Positions 50,881 through 60,538 of a stretch of DNA of 64,000 nt are shown here, in pieces. Position 1 is the first letter of the stretch. Each line of letters begins with the position of its first letter. The stretch is from Ceriagrion tenellum (Eukaryota > Arthropoda > Insecta > Odonata > Coenagrionidae), in the NCBI GenBank assembly GCA_963169105.1, contig OY720635.1:132203872-132267871 (forward strand), given 5' to 3'. The notes under the pieces were generated by a model. That model made no database searches. It saw only the letters and a program-made list of their open reading frames with translations, and was not told where the DNA came from. The translations under genes and the position numbers were made by a program.

Positions 50881-53745
50881 AACAACACCCATGAATTTCC
50901 AAACTGTAACTTTCCCAATAATTTAGAAAACACGAACCCCACAAATACAATAGGCAGACATATTAAAATAGAGGAATTTTCAGTAGTAGTAGTTAATTGT
51001 CGTAGTTTAAGAAGCAAGATACCTGAATTTCATCACCTTATAGAGAGTACTAATTCTGACATAATTATAGGAACCGAAAGTTGGTTAACAAGCGATATTG
51101 CTGATAGTGAAGTTTTTCCAGTAAATTTTAGGGTATACAGGAGAGATAGAGAGAGTCGACTGGGAGGGGGAGTATTTATCGCAGTTAAGAACACAATAGT
51201 CAGCAAAATAGAAGTGATTCCCCATAATATAATAGAAAGTGTATGGTGTTCCATTCAATGTGCTAATTCGAAAGTAATATATGTTTGTGCCTACTATAGA
51301 CCACCCCATTCCGATGTACACTCAGTATTAGAACTCGAGAAACAGATCAGGTCCATTAATTCCCATAGTAACGAACGACAGATAATTGTAGGTGGAGATT
51401 TCAATATACCATCGATAGATTGGAAAACATGCAGTCATAAGTCTGGAGGTAGGGACAAAGAAATCTGCGAGTCATTGCTTAACCTGTTCGCATCACACGC
51501 ACTACATCAAATAGTAACTTTGCCTAATAGAGGGGAAAATGTTCTCGATTTACTTGCCACAAACATCCCTGAAAAAGTAATTAAAGTTGAAAATATCGAT
51601 GGAATAAGTGACCACAAGGTAGTATACGTAAAATTTTCCCTCGACACTGAAAAAAATTTTAAATTAAAAAGAAAGATTTACCTTTTTAGTAAAGCAGATT
51701 TTAACGGATTTAGGCTTGACTTAAAGACATCTTTTGAAAAATTCGAGAACATTAGCAAAAACAGCAATACAGACAATACATGGAAAGAGTTCCTCCAAAT
51801 TACACGGTCACTTGTCAACAGATATATACCTCATAAGTATAAGAGCGAGAATAGGGAACCAAGGTGGTACAACGCGGAGGTTAGAAAATGTTTAAAACGC
51901 CAACGAGTTAGCCATGCGAAACTAAGAAAAATGAAAAATATAGCTAATAGCGACCTAAAAAATACCATCGAGCATTATAAAATTTGTAAATCAGCCGCAA
52001 AAACAGCCCTTAGAAAAGCGTTTAGCGAATTCAAGAGAAAAGTACTTGGAGAACAACTAGAGGGAAATCCGAAAGCATTTTGGTCATATGTTAGGGAAGT
52101 ACAGGGAACTAAAAAGTCAACGGTTAATTCCTTGAAAAACGATAGAGGCGAAATAGTAACTTCCAGTTTAGATAAGGCAAATTGTTTGAATTACTTTTTT
52201 CAGAGTGTTTTTAATCAACCTATGCATAGTTTCCGCGAAACCATACCAGACCGATTTCAACAACCAATGCCCCCGATCGATATATCTTGTAACGGAATCG
52301 TATCCTTACTAAGTAACATTAGCCCGAACAAGTCCTCAGGTCCTGATGAAATTCCAGCTCGTATTTATAAAGAATTAGCTCTCGAAATGGCTCCGTATCT
52401 TAAAGTAATATTTAACAAATCCCTCGAAGAACACGCGGTTCCCAAAGACTGGAAGATAGCAAACGTGACCCCAATTTATAAAAGCGGAGATAGGGAACAG
52501 ACATGTAATTATAGACCAATATCATTAACGTCACTATCATGTAAAATTATAGAGCATATAATAGTTACATCAATAATGGGACACCTCGACAGCCAGGATT
52601 TATTAATAACAAACCAGCATGGGTTCAGAAAAGGACGGTCTTGTGAAACTCAATTAGGTCTTTTTGTGCACGATATTTTAGTTTCCGGAGAAGGTAACGT
52701 ACAGGTAGATGCAGCGTTTCTTGACTTTAGAAAAGCTTTTGACAAGGTTCCCCGCTGTAAGTTACTCGCGAAGTTAGCATCATACGGAATAGACAGTAAT
52801 ATAGTAGGCTGGATAGGAGATTTCTTACATGAACGCGTTCAAAGGGTGGTATTAGATGGTGTCAGCTCAGGCGAAGTAAAAGTTACATCGGGTGTTCCCC
52901 AGGGAAGCGTGATAGGCCCAATTTTATTTCTTCTGTACGTAAACGACTTAAATAGTGTAGTAAAAAATAGCAAGCTCCGTCTTTTTGCCGATGATGCAGT
53001 AGTGTATAAAGAAATTAGAAATGAAGAGGACAGACAGTGTTTAGCTAAGGATTTAGATGCGATTGATGATTGGTGTGATAGATGGCAACTAGAATTAAAT
53101 TTTAAGAAATGCGCGATTATGAATTTTTGGAAAAAGAATGGCCTTCCCCGGAATAATTATAGCATCAAAGAAAACAAAATATGTAACGTAGAATCAATTA
53201 AATACTTAGGCGTCACCATCAGTGAAGACATGTCATGGGGGAAACACATCACGGAAATAACTAGTGTAGCAAACCGTAGATTAGGATTCGTAAAAAGGGT
53301 TCTAGGCAAATGCGATGAGAGAGTCCGAGAAAGAAGCTATTTTACACTTGTCAGGCCTCATTTAGAATATGCCGCTAGTATATGGGATCCCTACGAGGAA
53401 GGTATGATAAAAGAATTAGAGCGCGTGCAAAGGAGATCTGCTAGGTTTGTTAAATGTCGTTATGATAATTGTATTAGTGTTACGAGTTTAATAGAAGAAC
53501 TAGGATGGGAATTACTATCAGAACGCAGGTTAAAATTTAGGTTAAACCTTTTAAGTAAATTCGAAACCGATTTGTTCACAGATGACGTTAGATATATATT
53601 AAGAACCCCTGCGTATTATGCTAGGTTTGACCATATGAACAAGATTAGAGAGATAGATTGTCGTACCGATAGATTTAAAATGTCATTTTTCCCGCGTACC
53701 ATAAGAGAGAACAATAGGCAAGTAGCAAAAGGGATAGGTAGGTGA
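50881..53745 (+). CDS. ORF2 of family A: endonuclease and RT, N-terminally truncated
   Basis: Open from 50881, though the first conventional start (GTG) is at 51214. Endonuclease motifs VNCRS, GTESWL, GGDFNIPSIDW and SDH are all present. In the RT, LDFRKAFD, SGVPQGSVIGP and FADD are intact. Single changes against the other copy include HITEITS for HIREITS and PRCKLL for PHCKLL. A one-base loss near the end turns the C-terminal RQRSKRDR into RQVAKGIGR. Only the basic leader is missing, so the protein could still be active if translated. Confidence 0.9.
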   Translation, partial: NNTHEFPNCNFPNNLENTNPTNTIGRHIKIEEFSVVVVNCRSLRSKIPEFHHLIESTNSDIIIGTESWLTSDIADSEVFPVNFRVYRRDRESRLGGGVFIAVKNTIVSKIEVIPHNIIESVWCSIQCANSKVIYVCAYYRPPHSDVHSVLELEKQIRSINSHSNERQIIVGGDFNIPSIDWKTCSHKSGGRDKEICESLLNLFASHALHQIVTLPNRGENVLDLLATNIPEKVIKVENIDGISDHKVVYVKFSLDTEKNFKLKRKIYLFSKADFNGFRLDLKTSFEKFENISKNSNTDNTWKEFLQITRSLVNRYIPHKYKSENREPRWYNAEVRKCLKRQRVSHAKLRKMKNIANSDLKNTIEHYKICKSAAKTALRKAFSEFKRKVLGEQLEGNPKAFWSYVREVQGTKKSTVNSLKNDRGEIVTSSLDKANCLNYFFQSVFNQPMHSFRETIPDRFQQPMPPIDISCNGIVSLLSNISPNKSSGPDEIPARIYKELALEMAPYLKVIFNKSLEEHAVPKDWKIANVTPIYKSGDREQTCNYRPISLTSLSCKIIEHIIVTSIMGHLDSQDLLITNQHGFRKGRSCETQLGLFVHDILVSGEGNVQVDAAFLDFRKAFDKVPRCKLLAKLASYGIDSNIVGWIGDFLHERVQRVVLDGVSSGEVKVTSGVPQGSVIGPILFLLYVNDLNSVVKNSKLRLFADDAVVYKEIRNEEDRQCLAKDLDAIDDWCDRWQLELNFKKCAIMNFWKKNGLPRNNYSIKENKICNVESIKYLGVTISEDMSWGKHITEITSVANRRLGFVKRVLGKCDERVRERSYFTLVRPHLEYAASIWDPYEEGMIKELERVQRRSARFVKCRYDNCISVTSLIEELGWELLSERRLKFRLNLLSKFETDLFTDDVRYILRTPAYYARFDHMNKIREIDCRTDRFKMSFFPRTIRENNRQVAKGIGR

Positions 53746-54046
53746 AACATAGTTAGAATAGTCTGTAGTGCATGATGCATGTAATAACTACCAATAATCC
53801 CTTCCTTATTATGTATATTTTAACCTGTACTATACCGTAGTAACTAATATTCTATTGTAATAACTACTGCAATTACTTGCAATAACTAATAATCTACTGT
53901 AGTAACTAATAAACTATGACCCTATTTTCTAGCATGTCTACATTATATATCCTACTTACTTGGCAATAGTGCATGTTTGGTGATCTTCACCCCCTGCCAC
54001 ACACCCTCGTGGTGGCTCGCAGGGTATTACGTAGATGTAGATGTAG
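50881..54046 (+). mobile_element. Family A LINE, 5'-truncated in ORF2, intact 3' part
   Basis: Starts in the ORF2 leader (NNTHEFPNCNFPNN) and runs without interruption to the C-terminus, followed by UTR, hairpins and about three GATGTA units at about 54030-54046. It is nearly identical in sequence to the minus-strand copy next to it, so both are young. Confidence 0.92.
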
Positions 54047-54079
54047 ATGAGGGTGTGTGGCAGGGGGTTCATGGCCCTG
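54047..54079 (-). mobile_element. Twenty-base inverted tail scrap
   Basis: GAGGGTGTGTGGCAGGGGGT is the complement of part of the terminal hairpins. It separates the tail of one plus-strand A copy from the 5' break of the next. Confidence 0.7.
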
Positions 54080-55072
54080 ATAGAGATCGAGAGAGTCGAC
54101 CGGGAGGGGGAGTATTTATCGCAGTTAAGAACACAATAGTCAGCAATATAGAAGTGATTCCCGATTATATAATAGAAAGTGTACGGTTTTCCATTCAATG
54201 TGCTAATTCGAAAGTAATATATGTTTGTGCCTACTCTAGACCACCCCATTCCGATGTACTACACTCAGTATTAGAACTCGAGAAACAGATCAGGTCCATT
54301 CATTCCCATAGTAACGAACGACAGATTATTGTAGGTTGAGATTTCAATGCACCATCGATAGATTGGAAAACATGCAGTCATAAGTCAGGAGGTCGGGACA
54401 AAGAAATCTGCGAGTCACTGCTTAACCTGTTCGCATCACACGCACTACATCAAATAGTAAATTTGCCTAATAGGGGGGAGAATGTTCTCGATTTACTTGC
54501 CACAAACATCCCTGAAAAAGTTATAAAAGTTGAAAATGTTGATGGAATAAGCGACCACAAGGTAGTATACGCAAAATTTTCCCTCAATACTGAAAAACAT
54601 TTTAAATTAAAAAGAAAGATTTACCTTTTTAATAAAGCAGATTTTAACGGATTTAAGCGTGACTTAAAGACATCATTTGAAAAATTCGTGAACATTAGCA
54701 AAAATAGTGATACAGACAATACATGGAAAGAGTTCCTCCTAATTACACGGTCACTTGTCAACAGATATATACCTCATAAGTATAAGAGCGAGAATAGGGA
54801 ACCAAGGTGGTACAACGCGGAGGTTAGAAAATGTTTAAAACGCCAACGAGTTAGCCACGCGAAACTAAGAAAAATGAAGAAAAATATAGCTAATAGCGAC
54901 CTAAAAAATACCATGGAACATTATAAAATTAGTAAAGCAGCCGCAAAAACAGCCCTTAGAAAAGCATTTAGCGAATACAAGAGAAAAGTACTTGGAGAAC
55001 AGCTAGAGGGAAATCCGAAAGCATTTTGGTCAAATGTTAGGGAAGTACAGGGAACTAAAAAATCAACGGTTC
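54080..55072 (+). mobile_element. Family A LINE, left part of an interrupted copy
   Basis: Begins in the endonuclease (RDRESRPGGGVFIAVKN). A stop replaces GG in VGGDFN (54338, reading VG then TGA), and the linker is intact to TKKSTV, where a minus-strand copy is inserted. It resumes at about 56140. A two-codon insertion (KMKKNIAN) marks it as a distinct copy. Confidence 0.9.
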
Positions 55073-56048
55073 ATCTACATCTATCTACATCTACGTGATA
55101 CCCTGCGAGCCACCACGAGGGTGTGTGGCAGGGGGTGAAGATCACCAAACATGCACTATTGACATGCAACTAGGATATTTAATGGAGACATGCTAGATAA
55201 TATGGTCCCATGCTGCTAGATGGCTAGTATCTACATAATATGAAATGGATTATTGGTTGTTATTACATGCATCATTCACTACAGACTACTTAAACTATAT
55301 TTCACCTACCTATCCCTTTGCTACGCTGCCTATTGCTCTCTCTTATAGTACGAGGGAAAAATGACATTTTAAATCTATCGGTAAGACAATCCATCTCTCT
55401 AATCTTGTTAATATGATCAAACCTAGCATAATACGCAGGGGATCTCAATATATATCTAACGTCATCTGTGAACAACTCTGTTTCGAATTTAGTCAAAAGG
55501 TTTAACCCAAATTTTAACCTGCGTTCTGATAGTAATTCCCAGCCTAGTTCTTCTATTAAGCTCGTAACACTTATACAATTATCATAACGTCCTTTAACAA
55601 ACCTATCAGATCTCCTTCTCACGCGCTCTATTTCTTTTATCATACCTTCCTCGTACGGATCCCATATACTAGCGGCACATTCCAAATGAGGCCTGACGAG
55701 CGTAAAATAGCTTCCTTCTCGTACTCTCTCATCGCATTTGCCTAGAACCCTTTTTACGAATCCCAATCTACGGTTTGCTACACTAGTTACTTCCCTGATG
55801 TGTTTCCCCCATGACATGTCTTCAGTGATGGTGACGCCTAAGTATTTAATTGAATCTACGTTACATATTTTGTTTACTTTGATGCAATAATTATTCCGGG
55901 AAAAGCCACTCTTTTTCCAAAAATTCATAATCGCGCATTTCTTCAAAATCAATTCTAGTTGCCATCTATCACACCAATCATCAATCGCATCTAAATCCTT
56001 AGCTAAAAACTGTCTGTCCTCTTCATTTCTAATTTCCTTATACACTAA
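55073..56048 (-). mobile_element. Family A LINE, 3' end, inserted in another A copy
   Basis: Tail, hairpins, UTR, and coding sequence open from 56045 down to 55302. This gives 247 residues from VYKEIRNEEDRQ to the C-terminus, so the break is just after FADD. The insertion splits the STVNSLKN codons of the host copy. Its 5' end continues into a snap-back palindrome and AT filler (56036-56140). Confidence 0.9.
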
Positions 56049-56140
56049 TTAATTAATAATTAATTAGTGTATAAGGTTTATAATATAATATAATAAGGTT
56101 TAATAATAATGGAATAATAAGGTTTAAAATATAATTAAGG
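56036..56140. repeat. Snap-back palindrome and AT-rich filler at a LINE 5' junction
   Basis: The 20 bases at 56036-56055 (CCTTATACACTAATTAATTA) and their exact complement at 56057-56076 are one base apart. About 65 bases of AT-rich filler follow, with ATAAGGTTTA or similar three times, leading into AAGGTTAATTCC of the host copy. Confidence 0.85.
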
Positions 56141-58066
56141 TTAATTCCTTGAAAAACAATAAAGGCGAAATAGTAACTTCCAGTTTAGATAAGGCTAATT
56201 TTTTAAATTATTTTTTTCAGTGTTTTTAATCAATCTATCCATAGTTTCCGCGAAACCATACCAGACCGATTTCAACAACCAATGCCCCCGATCGATATAT
56301 CTTGTAACGGAATCGTATCCTTACTAAGTAACATTAGCCCGAACAAGTCCTCAGGTCCTAATGAAATTCCAGCTCGTGTTTATAAATAATTAGCCCTCGA
56401 AATGGCTCCGTATCTTAAAGTAATATTTAACAAATCCCTCGAAGAACACGCGGTTCCCAAATACTGGAAGATAGCAAACGTGACCCCAATTTATAAAAGC
56501 GGAGATAGGGAACAGCCATGTAATTATAGACCAATATCATTAACGTCATTATCATGTAAAATTATAGAGCATATCATAGTTACATCAATAATGGGACACC
56601 TCGACAGCCAGGATTTATTGATAACAAACCAGCATGGGTTCAGAAAAGGACGGTCTTGTGAAACTCAATTAGGTCTTTTTGTGCACGATATTTTAGTTTC
56701 CGGAGAAGGTAACGTACAGGTAGATGCAGCGTTTCTTGACTTTAGAAAAGCTTTTGACAAGGTTCCCCGCTGTAAGTTACTCGCGAAGTTAGCATCATAC
56801 GGAATAGACAGTAATATAGTAGGCTGGATAGGAGATTTCTTACATGAACGCGTTCAAAGGGTGGTATTAGATGGTGTCAGCTCAGGCGAAGTAAAAGTTA
56901 CATCGGGTGTTCCCCAGGGAAGCGTGATAGGCCCAATTTTATTTCTTCTGTACGTAAACGACTTAAATAGTGTAGTAAAAAATAGCAAGCTCCGTCTTTT
57001 TGCCGATGATGCAGTAGTGTATAAAGAAATTAGAAATGAAGAGGACAGACAGTGTTTAGCTAAGGATTTAGATGCGATTGATGATTGGTGTGATAGATGG
57101 CAGCTAGAATTAAATTTGAAGAAATGCGCGATTATGAATTTTTGGAAAAAGAATGGCCTTCCCCGGAATAATTATAGCATCAAAGAAAACAAAATATGTA
57201 ACGTAGAATCAATTAAATACTTAGGCGTCACCATCAGTGAAGACATGTCATGGGGGAAACACATCAGGGAAATAACTAGTGTAGCAAACCGTAGATTAGG
57301 ATTCGTAAAAAGGGTTCAAGGCAAATGCGATGAGGGAGTCCGAGAAAGAAGCTATTTTACACTTGTCAGGCCTCATTTAGAATATGCCGCTAGTATATGG
57401 GATCCGTACGAGGAAGGTATGATAAAAGAATTAGAGCGCGTGCAAAGGAGATCTGCTAGGTTTGTTAAATGTCGTTATGATAATTGTATTAGTGTTACGA
57501 GTTTAATAGAAGAACTAGGATGGGAATTACTATTAGAACGCAGGTTAAAATTTAGGTTAAACCTTTTAAGTAAATTCGAAACCGATTTGTTCACAGATGA
57601 CGTTAGATACATATTAAGAACCCCTGCGTATTATGCTAGGTTTGACCATATTAACAAAATTAGAGAGATAGATTGTCGTACCGATAGATTTAAAATGTCA
57701 TTTTTCCCGCGTACCATAAGAGAGAACAATAGGCAACGTAGCAAAAGGGATAGGTAGGTGAAACATAGTTAGAATAGTCTGTAGTGCATGATGCATGTAA
57801 TAACAACCAATAATCCCTTCCTTATTATGTAGATTTTAACCTGTACTATACCGTAGTAACTAATATTCTAATGTAATAACTACTGCAATTACTTGCAATA
57901 ACTAATAATCTACTGTAGTAACTAATAAACTATGACCCTATTTTCTAGCATGTCTACATTATATATCCTACTTACATGGCAATAGTGCATGTTTGGTGAT
58001 CTTCACCCCCTGCCACACACCCTCGTGGTGGCTCGCAGGGTATTACGTAGATGTAGATGTAGATAA
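56141..58066 (+). mobile_element. Family A LINE, right part of an interrupted copy
   Basis: Resumes at VNSLKNNKGEIVTSS, loses one base near 56218 and has a stop at 56387 (YK*LALEMAP). It is then open from 56402 to 57757, followed by UTR, hairpins (57995-58040) and a tail of about three GATGTA units. Confidence 0.92.
56402..57757 (+). CDS. ORF2 remnant of family A: reverse transcriptase
   Basis: This 451-residue frame starts at the ATG of MAPYLKVIFNKS, an internal Met of the normal ORF2. It contains NYRPISLTS, HGFRKGRSCETQL, LDFRKAFDKVP, SGVPQGSVIGP and FADDAVVYKEI, so the RT palm is complete. The C-terminus ends RQRSKRDR. VPKYWK replaces the conserved VPKDWK, and VQGKCDEGV replaces VLGKCDERV. 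Upstream lesions disconnect it from the endonuclease. Confidence 0.88.
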   Translation: MAPYLKVIFNKSLEEHAVPKYWKIANVTPIYKSGDREQPCNYRPISLTSLSCKIIEHIIVTSIMGHLDSQDLLITNQHGFRKGRSCETQLGLFVHDILVSGEGNVQVDAAFLDFRKAFDKVPRCKLLAKLASYGIDSNIVGWIGDFLHERVQRVVLDGVSSGEVKVTSGVPQGSVIGPILFLLYVNDLNSVVKNSKLRLFADDAVVYKEIRNEEDRQCLAKDLDAIDDWCDRWQLELNLKKCAIMNFWKKNGLPRNNYSIKENKICNVESIKYLGVTISEDMSWGKHIREITSVANRRLGFVKRVQGKCDEGVRERSYFTLVRPHLEYAASIWDPYEEGMIKELERVQRRSARFVKCRYDNCISVTSLIEELGWELLLERRLKFRLNLLSKFETDLFTDDVRYILRTPAYYARFDHINKIREIDCRTDRFKMSFFPRTIRENNRQRSKRDR

Positions 58067-58853
58067 TACCACCCTTTGATCGCGTTCATGTAAGAAATCT
58101 CCTATCCAGCCTACTATATTACTGTCTATTCCGTATGATGCTAACTTCGCGAGTAACTTACAGTGGGGAACCTTGTCAAAAGCTTTTCTAAAGTCAAGAA
58201 ACGCTGCATCTACCTGTACGTTACCTTCTCCGGAAACTAAAATATCGTGAACAAAAAGACCTAATTGAGTTTCGCAAGACCGTCCTTTTCTGAACCCATG
58301 CTGGTTTGTTATTAATAAATCCTGGCTGTCGAGGTGTCCCTCGATAGTATTTTTTAAGTCGCTATTAGCTACATTTTTCATTTTTCTTAGTTTCGCGTGG
58401 CTAACTCGTTGGCGTTTTCAACATTTTCTAACCTCCGCATTGTACCACCTTGGTTCCCTATTCTCGCTCTTATATTTATGAGGTATATATCTGTTGACAA
58501 GTGACCGTGTAATTTGGAGGAACTCTTTCCATGTATTGTCTGTATCACTATTTTTGCTAATGTTCACGAATTTTTCAAAAGATGTCTTTAAGTCACGCCT
58601 AAATCCGTTAAAATCTGCTTTATTAAAAAGGTCAATCTTTCTTTTTAATTTAAAATTTGTTTAGTACCGAGGGAAAATGTTACGTATACTACCTTGTGGT
58701 CGCTTATTCCATCGACATTTTCTACTTTAATAACTTTTTCATGGTTGTTTGTGGCAAGTAAATCGAGAACATTCTCCCCCTATTAGGCAAATTTACTATT
58801 TGATGTAGTGCGTGTGATGCGAACAGGTTAAGCAATGACTCGCAGATTTCTTT
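58067..58853 (-). mobile_element. Family A LINE, internal fragment with deletion, no tail
   Basis: The complement reads from the endonuclease (CESLLNLFASHALH, EVxRKC, 58853-58345) and jumps at 58340 from NSDLKNTIEGHLD to the RT (QDLLITNQHGFRKGRSCETQL to FLHERDQRVVL). About 190 codons are deleted. Both ends abut GATGTA-type repeats: the tail of the previous copy and GTAGATGTAGATAGAT at 58854. Confidence 0.85.
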
Positions 58854-58865
58854 GTAGATGTAGAT

Positions 58866-59040
58866 AGATAAAAGAAGTAACAGATGGATTGGAAACACTC
58901 GGAGGCATCATGAGTTTTTGAAAAACATTAGTTAAGGTAAAGTAGAAGGAAAAGTGCCCAGATGAAGACCCAGGAAGAAGTTCATTGAACAAAGACAGAG
59001 GAAAGTACATTGGAAGTGTTACCAGGGAGTCGACCAATAA
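58866..59040 (+). pseudogene. Decayed RT C-terminus (family of 23607-24247)
   Basis: AGATGGATTGGA, GATGAAGACCCAGGAAGAAG and ACATTGGAAGTGTTACCAGG align with about 24044-24200 of the better copy. No frame survives. Confidence 0.65.
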
Positions 59041-59219
59041 TTATGTGCTGAAAGGATTTCGCTTGGGTGTATTAATGCACCTGTAAAATCATGCCACTTT
59101 TTTCGAACCAACATCCTTGAAAGTTTTTTTCAAATGGAGACTTGCTTGTGATCCCTACCCATGTTCATGTAATGGGCTTTGTGGCACTAATATATGTGTA
59201 GTATACTAATGCACCTCGT
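59041..59219. other. Unassigned sequence
   Basis: Nothing recognisable. Confidence 0.5.
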
Positions 59220-60538
59220 CAGCACGTGGGGACATCAGCAGGGGCTCGGTCACATCGGTAGGAAGAAGTCACGAATGTCCCCCCCTTCCTCCCCCTGGGG
59301 GGGGGGTACGAGCGCCTCAAAGCCATTCGACGAGAACCTTGGAACTCAAAACACTCCCATCCCACTCTAAGAATTCCTCTCCAACTCCCCAACATCGTAT
59401 AGCGTTTCGTCCTGTGGCACCCGCCTCAACCTGTCTCTGACGCCCTCCCGCCTAGCCAAGCACTCACTATTCCCTCGTCTTATCTCTCCCTCCTCTGCAT
59501 GCCCCCTTGAGCCACCACCATCTCCTCTTCACCTCTGCCCTTTTCCAGCCCCTCCCCTCTAAGGTCCCGCCCTAATGAGCCACCCTCACCCCCCCGTCAC
59601 CGTCCACCCCCCTCAGCCAAAAGTCAAAAGCTGCTCGGCGGGGAAGAAGACTCCAAAACTCCCTGCCTTCTTTCCTGAATCCCGTGGCCCTTTCTCCCTC
59701 TCTCGCGTTCATCCTCCTTCCTCTTTCCACCCCATCTACCTTTCCTCCCCTCCTCCTCTTCTCGCACACAGTCGCGCCCTCTTCCTCCTCCTCCCACCTT
59801 GGCAAACGAGCTTCCTTCCTGACGCTCAAGGGAGCCAATCCCGCGAGTTGAATAGTCAAGCGTAGGCTGTCGCCAGAGGAGGACAAGAGCACCAGAGTCA
59901 GTTCGCAGTGAAGACAGCCAGCTGTGTTTTCCCTAGCGTTCCGCCGCTTACTATACATCGCTCGCATCTCGCCGCTGCTGTTTTCGTCCGTGGTGTGATT
60001 ACATTACGCGCATTGTTTGATTATTTCAAAACGGGACGTTTTGAATTGACGTTGACTATCAGCGTGCTGTGAATAGTGGTCACTGCCGTGGATTTTCTGG
60101 ATTAATTCCGCCCATTCCGAATCTACTCTTGGTGGAGACCGTGGAAGGAATTGCTCAGTTATTTTCGCCCGGCCCTCCCGGAGGGTATGCTGAGCCCTTG
60201 CTGACGACCGTCCAGTGGAACGGGGAAATCGAAATTCTAACTGAACTCCGGTATGCATGTGAGTACCAACTTTGTCAATTTTAAGGCGATCTATTGAGGG
60301 CGAACGTTTAGCCGTGTGGTTCGGCCAGTGGTGGTCAGGCGCCGGAGGGCACCTTTTACACCCTGGCGCCGCTGTGGGATCTTGGTGTCTGGCCGAGAGG
60401 CGAGAACGACGGGGAACATCGGCCGCTCCGTTGTCGCGGTGAAACCTCGCTTACGGGCGTGCGTCTCCGATGTCCTGTTGATCCTTCCTCGTGGATTATT
60501 TTTGTCGTCGTTTGCGTCGAGGAAACTTGAATATCGTC
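59220..60538. other. GC-rich region, candidate host promoter or 5' exon
   Basis: Base composition changes sharply from AT-rich to GC/CT-rich, with C and G runs near 59281-59310 and many CpGs at 59570-60538. TCAGTT at 59898 fits an arthropod initiator, and CATGTGAGT at 60257 resembles a splice donor. I find no conserved protein in any frame, and the frames on opposite strands overlap. A promoter with non-coding first exon is possible but unproven. Confidence 0.3.

Noticed and set aside
59572..59967. 131-codon minus-strand and 96-codon plus-strand frames
   Set aside because: Low-complexity translation of a CT-rich stretch, overlapping on both strands, with no domain.
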